Source of the DNA: Thermoleophilum album
GTDB taxonomy: Bacteria > Actinomycetota > Thermoleophilia > Solirubrobacterales > Thermoleophilaceae
Assembly: GCF_028867705.1 (NCBI RefSeq)
Contig: NZ_CP066171.1
Span: 1,612,001-1,676,000, forward strand
Direction: 5' to 3'
DNA length: 64,000 nucleotides
Under the pieces are notes generated by a model, which saw only the letters and a program-made list of their open reading frames with translations, was not told the DNA's origin and searched no databases. The translations under genes were made by a program, and so were the position numbers. This document shows, piece by piece, positions 52,346-60,105 of the stretch; the stretch's first letter is position 1; every line of letters starts with the position of its first letter.

Positions 52346-53158
52346 CTAGTACGACCCGCCGGCGACCGCCAGGGAAGCGACGAACGCGCCCGCAGCGACC
52401 GCGAACGCGGCAAGCGCCGAGCTTTGTCCGCGCAGGCCGACGGCCGGTGCGCTTGCGACGAGCAACGCCGCCAGCGCCCCACCGGCGAGCCCTCCGAGAT
52501 GCCCGCCGATCGAGATCCGCGGCACGAGAAAGGTGATCAGCAAGTTGAGAACGATCCACGCGCCGAGTCCGCTCTCGAACAGCGGTATGCCCTGACGCCA
52601 CAACAGCACAGCAGCCGCACCCATCAGGCCGAACACCGCGCCCGACGCACCCACCGTTATCCCCGTCGGGGACAAAAGCAGCGCCCCCAACGCGCCACTC
52701 ACGAGGGACGCGAGATAGATCGCGACGAAACGCGCTTGACCTAGCCGCTCCTCGAGGATCGTGCCGAGCACGTACAGCGCGAGCATGTTGAAGGCGAGGT
52801 GGAAGACGCCGGCGTGGAGGAACCCGGCGGTCACGATCCGCCACCACTCGCCGGCCGCTACCGCCGCCCGCGATAACCCGGCGTCGGCGATCAGTGAGCC
52901 GGCCCCGCCACCGCCGGTAGCGGCGCCGCCCGCGAGCAGCTCGCCCGCGAACACCGCCACATTGAGGGCGATTAGGGCGTAGGTGAATCGCGGCACCGCC
53001 GCGGCCGCCCCGCGCATCACGCGCGTCGTCTCGCCCGAGCACTCGGGGCAGCGCATCCCCACCGGTGTGCTCGTCATGCACTCGGGGCAGATCGGGCGCC
53101 CGCAGTTCGAACAGGACACGCCGGTCTCACGGCGCGGGTGGCGGTAGCAAACGGGCAC
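52346..53158 (-). CDS. Rhomboid-family intramembrane protease with N-terminal zinc fingers
   Basis: A 270-residue serine protease that cuts within membranes. Residues 1-45 hold paired cysteines of a B-box-like zinc motif (CYRHPRRETGVSCSNCGRPI, CPECMTS, CPECSG). Six spans follow. The catalytic Ser is in VGASGAVFGLMG and the His in GGHLGGLAGG; GFLHAGVFHLAFNM is the loop motif. The GTG at 53158 starts just before the first zinc cysteine. The adjacent DUF4383 membrane gene is divergent. Confidence 0.93.
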   Translation of the reverse strand: MPVCYRHPRRETGVSCSNCGRPICPECMTSTPVGMRCPECSGETTRVMRGAAAAVPRFTYALIALNVAVFAGELLAGGAATGGGGAGSLIADAGLSRAAVAAGEWWRIVTAGFLHAGVFHLAFNMLALYVLGTILEERLGQARFVAIYLASLVSGALGALLLSPTGITVGASGAVFGLMGAAAVLLWRQGIPLFESGLGAWIVLNLLITFLVPRISIGGHLGGLAGGALAALLVASAPAVGLRGQSSALAAFAVAAGAFVASLAVAGGSY

Positions 53159-53303
53159 GCCGCGGAGCCTAGCTGGCTGGCAAGCACGGGCGAACCGCCT
53201 CGCGCGTGACAACAGCTGGGCAACCGTACCGTCGCCATATGCGTATAGGAGTAGTGAGAGGCGCAAGCCCAACGTCACCACACAGGTAGGAGGTCAGGGA
53301 AGG

Positions 53304-53723
53304 ATGGAAAACCGCGCGCCAGCACAGCTGTACGCGCTCGTGTTCGGAGCCGTCTTGGTGGTCGCCGGGATCGTCGGCTTCTTCTACTCGGCGAGTTTCG
53401 GATCGCCCGGAGACGTCGACGCGATCCTCGGGATCCTCGACATCAACGGCTGGCACAACCTCGTGCACATCGCGACCGGAGCGCTCGGGCTCGCCGCGGC
53501 AGGCTCTTACGCGAGCTCCCGGACGTACGCGATCCTGCTCGGCGTCGTCTACATCGTGGTCGCCGTTTGGGGATTCGTGATCGGCTCGGGCGAGTCGATC
53601 CTCGGCATCATCCCGATCAACACCGCGGACAACGTCCTGCACCTCGCGATCGGGCTCGTCGGCCTCGGCGCGTACCTCGCCACGCCGGCGGTCGAGCGGC
53701 CAAGCACGGCTCCCCAGCACTGA
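53304..53723 (+). CDS. DUF4383-like small membrane protein
   Basis: A 139-residue protein with four hydrophobic spans (VFGAVLVVAGIVGFFYSA, VHIATGALGLAAAG, AILLGVVYIVVAVWGF, VLHLAIGLVGLGAYLA). The repeated WHNLVHIATGALGL and DNVLHLAIGLVGLG half-motifs are typical of DUF4383. Function unknown. AGGAGG at 53288-53293 precedes the ATG by 10 bases. A strong terminator follows at 53778-53810. Confidence 0.85.
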   Translation: MENRAPAQLYALVFGAVLVVAGIVGFFYSASFGSPGDVDAILGILDINGWHNLVHIATGALGLAAAGSYASSRTYAILLGVVYIVVAVWGFVIGSGESILGIIPINTADNVLHLAIGLVGLGAYLATPAVERPSTAPQH

Positions 53724-53777
53724 GTCGCGACGTTCGGGATCGGTCGACTTCGCGATCGAGACCGGTCGACTGCGCTA

Positions 53778-53810
53778 GGGCGACCCGCGCCGGCGCGGGT
53801 CGCCCTTTTT
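53778..53810 (+). terminator. Intrinsic terminator with T-run
   Basis: GGGCGACCCGCGC (53778-53790) pairs with GCGCGGGTCGCCC (53793-53805) and TTTTT follows. It ends the DUF4383 transcript and faces the convergent glycosyltransferase gene. It is the clearest canonical terminator in the window. Confidence 0.93.
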
Positions 53811-53883
53811 CCATCTCGCTCGCCGCGTCGGCGCCGGGTGCACCTCGCAGAGCACTGCTTGCAGCCAGCCGCCCGATCGCTTC

Positions 53884-55101
53884 TCACGCAAGCTGTGCCG
53901 CCGTCACCGCGACGGCCACCGGCGCAGCGATGGCGACCAGGAAAGCAACGTGCCAGGCCAGCCGCACAGCGCGTGCAGCGAGGGTGTGGGACCGCAACTC
54001 GACCGGTGAGCCAGGGCGAGCCTTGAAGAACGTGATCCGGTAACGGCCGGCGCGCCGCCAGCGCAAACGCGTAACGAAGTAGTGGAGCGCACCGATCGGC
54101 GGCATGATCAGGGCCTGGGCAAGCGTGTAGTAGGGAAAGGCGATCAGCCAGCGCGAGCGCACAGGCCAGTTCGACAGCGTGGTGAGCAACGTGTACACAA
54201 GAATCAGCACAGGAATCACCTGCGTCGCCGTGATGAGTTCATGCCACTTGCCGTGCAATAGCAGGTAGATCAAGCCGACGTTGTACATAGCGAGAACCGG
54301 GAAGCGAATCTGCTGCTCGAAGTTCAACACCGAAAGACGGAAGTGTCCTGCCCACCAGCAGCGCCGCTGCTTAAACAGCTGTCGGAACGTTTCGGGAACG
54401 ACGGTGTAGACGACAAAGTCGACGTGACGCACCTTGAGCTGCAGGTGCTCGGCAATCACGCCGGTTTCGATGTCCTCACCGAAAAACCACAGCGAGTGCT
54501 TGCGCATGATCGTCCGCATCGCTTCGGTGCGCACGATGTGACAGGCACCTGAGGTAGCCCACGGGCGCACGTGGCGCCCGCGCATAGCGATGTCGTATTC
54601 GACGCCTTGCAGCTGTTCGGCGACCGTGTGACGCCGCGACGGGAGCACCTTCACCGAGCACACGTCGGCATCGGCGTCTTCGGCTGCCGCTACCGCTTTG
54701 CCGAAATCATCGGCCGGGAAGGAGTCGCCGTCGAGCCGTAGCACCCATTTCGTATCGACAGCGGCCAGAGCCTTGCGGATCGTTTGCGCCGGGCTGATCT
54801 TTGGGTCGTCCCAGGTGCGGAAAACACGCCACCCTTCGCGCTCGATCCGGTCTGCGAACGCCGCCATCTGCGGTGTGTGGACGTTGCAGGCGAGCAGGAC
54901 TCGATCCTTGTAGGGCTCGAGGTGCTCGCGATTGCCCCAGTAGCGGGGATCTCCCCAGATAGGAACAATGATTGTGTAGTCGCGTGTGGTGCGTCCTGTG
55001 GGCCGCACCACACGCCAGCTCATCCCCGCGGCGACGTTCTGGACGTCGAAGGCGAGCAAAAACAGAACGACGAGCAGAGGCGGAACGATGTCGGGGATCA
55101 C
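53884..55101 (-). CDS. Membrane GT2-family glycosyltransferase
   Basis: A 405-residue processive-type glycosyltransferase related to the chitin/hyaluronan/cellulose synthase group. It has one N-terminal span, a GT-A domain with the nucleotide/metal motif LRLDGDSFPADDFG, the acceptor motif WFFGEDIETG and QRRCWWAGHF, and then three or four C-terminal spans. It lacks a PilZ domain. Its codon usage includes more AT-ending codons than neighbours (for example around 54.2-54.5 kb), a weak hint of different origin. A small membrane-protein gene lies 41 bases upstream on the same strand. The polymer is unknown. Confidence 0.87.
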   Translation of the reverse strand: MIPDIVPPLLVVLFLLAFDVQNVAAGMSWRVVRPTGRTTRDYTIIVPIWGDPRYWGNREHLEPYKDRVLLACNVHTPQMAAFADRIEREGWRVFRTWDDPKISPAQTIRKALAAVDTKWVLRLDGDSFPADDFGKAVAAAEDADADVCSVKVLPSRRHTVAEQLQGVEYDIAMRGRHVRPWATSGACHIVRTEAMRTIMRKHSLWFFGEDIETGVIAEHLQLKVRHVDFVVYTVVPETFRQLFKQRRCWWAGHFRLSVLNFEQQIRFPVLAMYNVGLIYLLLHGKWHELITATQVIPVLILVYTLLTTLSNWPVRSRWLIAFPYYTLAQALIMPPIGALHYFVTRLRWRRAGRYRITFFKARPGSPVELRSHTLAARAVRLAWHVAFLVAIAAPVAVAVTAAQLA

Positions 55102-55142
55102 CGCCGTCGCTCCCCGCCACTCGCACTACCGGAGTGCGCCTG

Positions 55143-55397
55143 TCAGCGCTGTCGTTCCTCGACGAACGCGACGCGCTCGAGCACGGCTTGACGATCGAGC
55201 GCCGGGTCGAGCACGTCGTGCTCGCCGGTGGCGCGCTCCTCGGCGCGACGGGCGATCTCGCCGATCGCGAGGAAAAGAAGCAGCACCGCACAGGTGATCG
55301 CAGCGACCGCGCTCAACGAGAGCTCACCCAGCTGAGGCGGCACGACCACAGCGGCGGTGATGGCGCTTCCAGCGCCTCCGATCGCGCGGACGGACAT
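55143..55397 (-). CDS. Small membrane protein upstream of the GT2 gene
   Basis: An 84-residue protein with one or two hydrophobic spans (ITAAVVVPPQL, LSAVAAITCAVLLLFLAIGE) and a charged C-terminal tail (EIARRAEERATGEHDVLDPA). Not recognised. The ATG at 55397 has a strong AAGGAGG at 10 bases. Being 41 bases before the glycosyltransferase gene, it may be a partner subunit or an assembly helper. Confidence 0.7.
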   Translation of the reverse strand: MSVRAIGGAGSAITAAVVVPPQLGELSLSAVAAITCAVLLLFLAIGEIARRAEERATGEHDVLDPALDRQAVLERVAFVEERQR

Positions 55398-55792
55398 CGG
55401 CGGGGGACCTCCTTGCGTCGACAGGTCGGGGCTTTCGCTCTCCTCGGCGCCCAGCTCGCATCCCTGCCTGTGGCGCCTGCGTAGTGGTGAATCGTCAATC
55501 CCGAAAGTTGCTTTACGTAGGACATCCGTCCAGCTGCGCGGCCAGCGGCTCAGGCCACCCGCGCGAACTGCCGACCCGTGGTTCGGGGGCTACACCGCGG
55601 GCACCGAGCGAAGGGATCGGTGTGGGGGGTCCGTCCGGTCGCTGCGTCCGCGGGCAACTTGCGGGGGCGCCGCCCTTAGGGCGGCGCCCCTTGTCGTGCT
55701 CAGAATCGCGGCCTTCTTTGCCTGCGAGCCGCTTCAACTGGCGGCACCACGCCTGCTGCGGCAGCCCCAGGACCGAAGAGTGCCGCGGGCGG
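55398..55792. other. Gene-free leader/intergenic region before the GT2 operon
   Basis: I see no protein gene in these 395 bases. On the minus strand, about 55.42-55.52 kb reads as a leader with several short complementary stretches (for example ACAGG with CCTGT) and a TTGACG that could be a -35. It could be a structured 5' UTR, but I could not match it to a riboswitch class. A large hairpin lies at 55664-55690. Confidence 0.5.
55664..55690. terminator. Perfect 12-bp hairpin, possible terminator of the sigma/anti-sigma operon
   Basis: GGGGCGCCGCCC (55664-55675) pairs perfectly with 55679-55690 around TTA. It lies about 100 bases after the stop of the anti-sigma-like gene on the minus strand. 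No clear U-run follows in either direction. Confidence 0.6.
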
Positions 55793-56137
55793 TCATGAGC
55801 GGCGACGGGCCGCGCGGGCCAGGCGCCGAAGGGACGCCGCGCGCGCAGCCGCCGCGGATACCACCCTGCGCGCGCCGCGTGACCGCGAGCGCCGCGCGTG
55901 CTGCCAGCGCAGGAGCGCCAGCGCCGTGGCGGCGGCGCCACCGGCTACGAGGGCGATCACAGCCCGCAACCAACGGCGCGGATCGCGCAGCGCTTTCAGC
56001 TCCCAGTCGGCGAGCTCGTCGGCAGCGGCGTCGCGAACGCCGCGCAGCCTGTTCTCGAGCCTGTCACGCAGCCCTAGCGACGGCTCCACCGGCCGCAGCG
56101 CGCTGCGCAGCAAGGTTTCGACGTCTGCTTCGCTCAT
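55793..56137 (-). CDS. Putative single-span anti-sigma-like protein
   Basis: A 114-residue protein with an acidic/charged N-terminal cytoplasmic half (MSEADVETLLRSALRPVEPS, RDRLENRLRGVRDAAAD), a transmembrane helix (AVIALVAGGAAATALALL) and an Arg-rich C-terminus. No zinc anti-sigma motif is seen. It starts 89 bases after the ECF sigma gene on the same strand. Its role as a membrane anti-sigma factor is inferred from context and topology. Confidence 0.6.
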   Translation of the reverse strand: MSEADVETLLRSALRPVEPSLGLRDRLENRLRGVRDAAADELADWELKALRDPRRWLRAVIALVAGGAAATALALLRWQHARRSRSRGARRVVSAAAARAASLRRLARAARRRS

Positions 56138-56226
56138 AGCGGTCGCGTCAGCACACCCATCGCCCGCGGTTCGTCACGGAACGCTCGTTCGCCTTCACTA
56201 CCAAGTACCGATTTTTCGCTGGAACG

Positions 56227-56850
56227 CTACGCGTCACGGTGCGCTCTCACCTCCGCCCTACCTTCGCGCGCATCGCGGCTGTTGGCGTCGCGCCCCTCGG
56301 CCGGCTCGCCCGTCTCGCCGCGCCGCTCGGCGAGGGCCCGCTCGAGCTGGCGGATCGCACGGTGCAGCAGCACCTTCGTGGCGCCCTCCGAGCGCCCGAG
56401 TGCACGAGCGATCTCGCGGTTGTCCATCCCCAGGGCGAAGCGCATAACAAGCGCGTCGCGGCGGTCTTGGGGCAGCTCGACGACGCACGCCAGCACCTCG
56501 CGCACCTCGGCGCGCTCGGCGGCGAGCGTCTCCGTGTCGAGCGGGCTCGGCAGCGGGCTCGCCTCGTCGAGCGCGGTTTGCGGCCGGCGGCTGCGGTCGC
56601 GGTGCAGGTTGGCGGCGAGGTTGTGGGCGATGCGAATCAGCCACGGCCGCAACGGCCTGCCGTTGGCCTCGGCGCGTGCCCGGGCGTAGTGTCTGTAAGC
56701 CTGCAGGAACGTCTGCTCGGTTAGGTCCTCGGCGTCGTGGTGGTTGCCGACGCGGTAGTAGGCGTAGCTGTAGACGTCGCGCAGGTGCGTCCGGTAGAGC
56801 TCGCTGAACTCGCGATCGAGCTCAGCCTTCGAGGGCTCGCGCTTGCTCAC
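56227..56850 (-). CDS. ECF-type RNA polymerase sigma factor
   Basis: A 207-residue two-domain sigma factor. Sigma2 is visible (FSELYRTHLRDVYSYAYYRV, DAEDLTEQTFLQAYRHY, RPWLIRIAHNLAANLHRD), and sigma4 ends with MDNREIARALGRSEGATKV and LLHRAIRQLERAL. The last 30 residues are charged. A single-span protein that may be its regulator is encoded downstream. No matching target promoter was identified in the window. Confidence 0.93.
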   Translation of the reverse strand: MSKREPSKAELDREFSELYRTHLRDVYSYAYYRVGNHHDAEDLTEQTFLQAYRHYARARAEANGRPLRPWLIRIAHNLAANLHRDRSRRPQTALDEASPLPSPLDTETLAAERAEVREVLACVVELPQDRRDALVMRFALGMDNREIARALGRSEGATKVLLHRAIRQLERALAERRGETGEPAEGRDANSRDAREGRAEVRAHRDA

Positions 56851-56878
56851 GCCGCAAGCGAGGCTAGAGGCAGGTGCG

Positions 56879-58729
56879 TCACGCCGGACGCTGAGTCGGC
56901 CGCGGACGCCGGACGCGCTCGAGCCAGCGCTGGTGGTCGAGCCGACCCTCGAGATGGGCGCGCAGCGAGCGGATGAAGGGAGCGTCGACCCCCGCTTCGC
57001 GCATCCGCTGTTCGAGCAACGCCACCAATCTGCGCGCCTCGTGCACCGAGGTCCGTACCCGTCGCGGCTTCGGCGGAGCGGTGCCGCGCCGCTCGAGCCG
57101 CGCCAGCACCGCGCTCACGACCTGTCCAGCCCCAGCCGGACCGAGCAGCGTGCTGGGGCGCGCCCCGAGACGCCGGGCGAGGTGTTCGACCTCCTCGAAC
57201 ACCCTGCCCACCGCCACACCGGCGAGCGTGACGCTCTCGCTTGCAGCAGCCTCGGCGGCGGCAGCGGCAGCGCTTTGCGCGCAGACAGCGAGCTCGAGGC
57301 CGATCACGTCAGTGGTCTCGTCGACACCGAGCCCGCCCGCGCGCAGCGCCTGCGCGACGCGCGCGCGGGCAGCGGGGTCGGTCGCAGCGACCACCGCGCA
57401 CCCCTCGCCGCGAGCGATCGCCGCGACGTCCAGCTCGTCGTCAGCGAGAGCTGCTCCGCCGATAGCGACAACCGAACCTGAGCGCAGCTGCTCGGCGACG
57501 TACGCAGCCGGGGTAGCGCCCGTCGGTCCGACTAGGCCGCTCGCCGCTACCAGCACAGCGGTGCGCTCGCCGATCAGCGGCCGTATGCGCGCCACCGCGC
57601 TCGGCAGCTCGTCGGCACCGACGGCGAGGACGACGAGGTCGGGCTGTGCGCACCGATCGGGCTGTGCGCAGCGATCGGACTGTGCGAACCCGTCGCTCTC
57701 CGCTCCCCTGCCGTGCCGGCGGTCGTCGGCCGCGGGCGCCGCCACGCGCGTGACGGCGACACCAGCACGCTCGAGAGCCGCAGCAAGCGCATCGCAGGTA
57801 GCTCCCTCGCCGACGCACACCGCGCGTCGCAAGGGCGGGTCGCCGCCGAGCCACTCCCACTGCACCTGTACGTGCGGCCACACCCTTTCCAACACCGCCT
57901 CGGCCAGCGACGGCGACGGTCGGTCGACGCGCGGGAAGCGCAGCGGGGCGCCGCACCGGACGCGCACTTTGACCGGCCGGATGATCAGGCCGCGGCGTGC
58001 GCGCTCGGTGCCGGAGACCGCGATCGGAATCACTGGCGCGCCGGATTCGAGCGCCAAGCGCCCGACGCCGCGCCGCGGGCGGCCGAGCGAGCCGTGGCGG
58101 ATGCGCGTGCCTTCGGGGAAGATGACGACCGCCTCGCCGCGCTCGAGCAGCGTCAGCGCCGTCGCCATCGCCTCTTCATCGGACTCGCCGCGGCGAACTG
58201 GGAACGCGCCAAGCCAGTTGAGATAGCGCCCCCAGAAACGGCGCTCGAACAGCTCGCGCTTGGCCACGAAGTAGATCGGCCGGCGCAAACAGCAACCGAT
58301 CACGAACGGGTCGAGAAAACTACGGTGGTTGCTGGCGAGGATCACGGGCCCGTCGGGGATGTGCTCATGGCCGATGCGCTCGAGCCGGAAGTAAGCGTGG
58401 ATGAGCGGCTGCAGGACGATGCGTGTCAGCCAGTAGACGACCCGGTTCACGCCGCGACGTCGGGTGAGGTCGTGGAAGCGCTCGAGCGCGCGGTCGGAGG
58501 GGTTGGGGCGACCCGCAGGCCCCGGCCGCTCGCCGCGGGCAGAGCGATCCGCGCGATCGGTGCGGGGAGAGGATGCGACTACCGGGGTCGCTGTCGGGGT
58601 CGACGGGTCGCGCGCGTGGTCTGCCGCCTCGGTCGGCGCTGCGATCTTGCTGCTCTCTGTCGGGACGGCGAACGTGCGCGACGCGTCAGCGCCGTCGAGT
58701 TCGCGCACCCCACCGCTCTCTGCGCTCAT
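56879..58729 (-). CDS. PlsC-type acyltransferase fused to a degenerate GpsA-like domain
   Basis: A 616-residue fusion. An N-terminal disordered segment (about 1-85) precedes a 1-acylglycerol-3-phosphate acyltransferase domain with ILASNHRSFLDPFVIGC (HX4D) and VVIFPEGTRIRHGS. From about residue 330 a Rossmann-like segment (AVCVGEGATCDALAAALERA) leads into sequence resembling glycerol-3-phosphate dehydrogenase GpsA (DVIGLELAVCAQSAAAAAAE, FEEVEHLARRLGARPSTLLG, GPAGAGQVV). The GpsA catalytic Lys, in ELGGALKN of true enzymes, is not present. Short 18-bp tandem repeats at about 57643-57690 encode the CAQPDR/CAQPDL stretch. Membrane association is likely. Confidence 0.85.
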   Translation of the reverse strand: MSAESGGVRELDGADASRTFAVPTESSKIAAPTEAADHARDPSTPTATPVVASSPRTDRADRSARGERPGPAGRPNPSDRALERFHDLTRRRGVNRVVYWLTRIVLQPLIHAYFRLERIGHEHIPDGPVILASNHRSFLDPFVIGCCLRRPIYFVAKRELFERRFWGRYLNWLGAFPVRRGESDEEAMATALTLLERGEAVVIFPEGTRIRHGSLGRPRRGVGRLALESGAPVIPIAVSGTERARRGLIIRPVKVRVRCGAPLRFPRVDRPSPSLAEAVLERVWPHVQVQWEWLGGDPPLRRAVCVGEGATCDALAAALERAGVAVTRVAAPAADDRRHGRGAESDGFAQSDRCAQPDRCAQPDLVVLAVGADELPSAVARIRPLIGERTAVLVAASGLVGPTGATPAAYVAEQLRSGSVVAIGGAALADDELDVAAIARGEGCAVVAATDPAARARVAQALRAGGLGVDETTDVIGLELAVCAQSAAAAAAEAAASESVTLAGVAVGRVFEEVEHLARRLGARPSTLLGPAGAGQVVSAVLARLERRGTAPPKPRRVRTSVHEARRLVALLEQRMREAGVDAPFIRSLRAHLEGRLDHQRWLERVRRPRPTQRPA

Positions 58730-58815
58730 CCACTAGAGCGCTACCCGCCGCCGCGCGCGCGGTTACGCGCAGTCGCAGTGCGGTGACCCGTCGCCGCTTC
58801 CCACTGCGCGGCTCA

Positions 58816-58888
58816 AGCCCGCCCCCGGACTCGAACCGGGAACCCCTGCATTACAAGTGCAGCGCTCTACCAATTGAGCTAGGCGGGC
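58816..58888 (-). tRNA. tRNA-Thr (anticodon TGT)
   Basis: The minus-strand sequence folds as a 73-nt cloverleaf. The acceptor stem is GCCCGCC/GGCGGGC, the anticodon arm is CTGCA-CTTGTAA-TGCAG with anticodon TGT (reads ACA), and the T arm is CCCGG-TTCGAGT-CCGGG. The discriminator is T and the 3' CCA is not encoded. It lies between the PlsC-fusion gene and sigH. Confidence 0.97.
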
Positions 58889-59009
58889 GTTGTGGTGTCA
58901 GTTCAGCGTAGCGGCACGGAAGCGATGCACCGCCGGCGCGGCGCGCCTACGAGCGGCCTGCGCAAGGGGCACACGCCCCCGCAGCGACAGCGCCGCCGCC
59001 GGGGCGATC

Positions 59010-59963
59010 CTACGCTGCTTCGGCGAGCTCGACGCCCGCGGCGCGGCGCTGTGCGCTCGCCGCGCGTGCCTTGGCGGGCTTGCGCCGCGCACCCTTGGTT
59101 GCGACTGCCGCTAGGCCCGGAGCACCCGCGTTGCGGCCACGCGCCGCGAGCGGGTCGGCATCGCGCGCCGCGAGGTGCGTGCCGACCTTGCGCTTGACGC
59201 GCTGCAGGGCGTTGTCGACCGCTTTGGCGTCGCAACCCAGGCGCCCGGCGATCGCCTCGTAGGAGTGACCGTCGAGGTACAGGGATAGCACCCGGCTCTC
59301 TAGCTCGGAGAGACGCGTCGTGAGGCACTCGAGGAGGCTGTTGAACTCCTCTTGGCGGATTACCTCGGCGGCGGGGTCGCGGTCGATCGTGCCGGCGAGA
59401 ACCTCGTCCAGCGTCTGGTCGCTGTCGGCGGCCGCCGCCGGTGTCTGCGAGAACGACACGTATTCGTTCAGCGGTGTGTGCTTGTGGCGGGTCGACGTTT
59501 TCACCGCGGTGATGATCTGACGGGTGATGCAGAGCTCGGCGAAGTTGCGGAAGCTCGATTCGCGGTCCCAGCGGTAGTCGCGAATCGCTTTGTAGAGACC
59601 GACAAGCCCTTCCTGAACGAGATCGTCGGCGTCGCCACCGACGAGGAAGTAGGACGAAGCCTTGACGCGCACGAAGCCGTGGTAGCGGCGCACCAGGGCT
59701 TCTACAGCGTCGCGCCGACCGCGCTTCGCCAGCGCCACCAGATACTCATCATCAACCTCAGGTTGAGAGTTAGATCGCGTACCGTTCTTGGCGCGCGCGA
59801 GCTCTGGCGACTTGCTGGAAGCGTGCTCCGGCGCCGCCTTCGCGCGCGCGGCCACGCTCGTCGCCGCCGGTTCCGTGACTGCTCGACTAAGCGCTGCCGC
59901 TTCTGCGGCCGGCTCGTCGCTAACGGTCTCGATACGTGGGGAGGCAGCAGAGGTGGTTGCCAT
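59010..59963 (-). CDS. sigH: SigH-type sigma-70 factor (Spo0H family)
   Basis: A 317-residue alternative sigma factor. After a disordered 70-residue N-terminus, sigma2 (YLVALAKRGRRDAVEALVRR, DDLVQEGLVGLYKAIRDYR, FRNFAELCITRQIITAVK) and sigma4 (LSELESRVLSLYLDGHSYEA, GCDAKAVDNALQRVKRKV) match the SigH/Spo0H branch. The ATG at 59963 is supported by GGAAAGGAG 7 bases upstream. It lies downstream of rlmB, as in the Firmicute order. It has its own promoter and operator at 60051-60105 and a repeat of the operator core inside the gene. A 50-residue Arg/Ala tail follows sigma4. Confidence 0.9.
   Translation of the reverse strand: MATTSAASPRIETVSDEPAAEAAALSRAVTEPAATSVAARAKAAPEHASSKSPELARAKNGTRSNSQPEVDDEYLVALAKRGRRDAVEALVRRYHGFVRVKASSYFLVGGDADDLVQEGLVGLYKAIRDYRWDRESSFRNFAELCITRQIITAVKTSTRHKHTPLNEYVSFSQTPAAAADSDQTLDEVLAGTIDRDPAAEVIRQEEFNSLLECLTTRLSELESRVLSLYLDGHSYEAIAGRLGCDAKAVDNALQRVKRKVGTHLAARDADPLAARGRNAGAPGLAAVATKGARRKPAKARAASAQRRAAGVELAEAA
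59752..59766. promoter_or_regulatory. Internal palindrome sharing the AACCT-N-AGGTT core
   Basis: TCAACCT-C-AGGTTGA is a perfect 7-1-7 palindrome within the 5' part of sigH. Its 11-base core is the same as that of the palindrome at 60051-60067, with 300 bases between centres. It could be a second operator used for looping or roadblock repression. Confidence 0.5.
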
Positions 59964-60050
59964 CGCAAGCTCCTTTCCGGGCAGAAGCCCCGAAGCTCCG
60001 TGGCGCCTACCTCCCCTCGGCGCCGGACTAAGCCGACTGTCGTTTCTAGA

Positions 60051-60105
60051 CTGAACCTTAGGTTCAGCCTCAAGCAAGTTATCGGTATCGCAACAGAAAT
60101 GTCAA
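60051..60105 (-). promoter_or_regulatory. sigH promoter with a perfect palindromic operator
   Basis: On the minus strand, TTGACA (60105-60100) is a consensus -35, overlapping the rlmB stop codon. TAACTT (60081-60076) is a -10 with an 18-base spacer. Transcription would start near 60069. CTGAACCT-T-AGGTTCAG at 60051-60067 is a perfect 8-1-8 palindrome lying from about +2 to +18, the usual position of a repressor operator. Confidence 0.75.

Noticed and set aside
55398-55560. Named riboswitch (c-di-GMP or c-di-AMP type) before the GT2 operon
   Set aside because: The conserved core segments of those classes were not found; only short complementary stretches are visible, so it is listed as an unexplained leader.
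60051-60067. LexA/SOS box reading of the sigH palindrome (GAAC...GTTC)
   Set aside because: The GAAC and GTTC halves are separated by five bases, not the four of actinobacterial SOS boxes, and the internal copy has CAACC/GGTTG instead.
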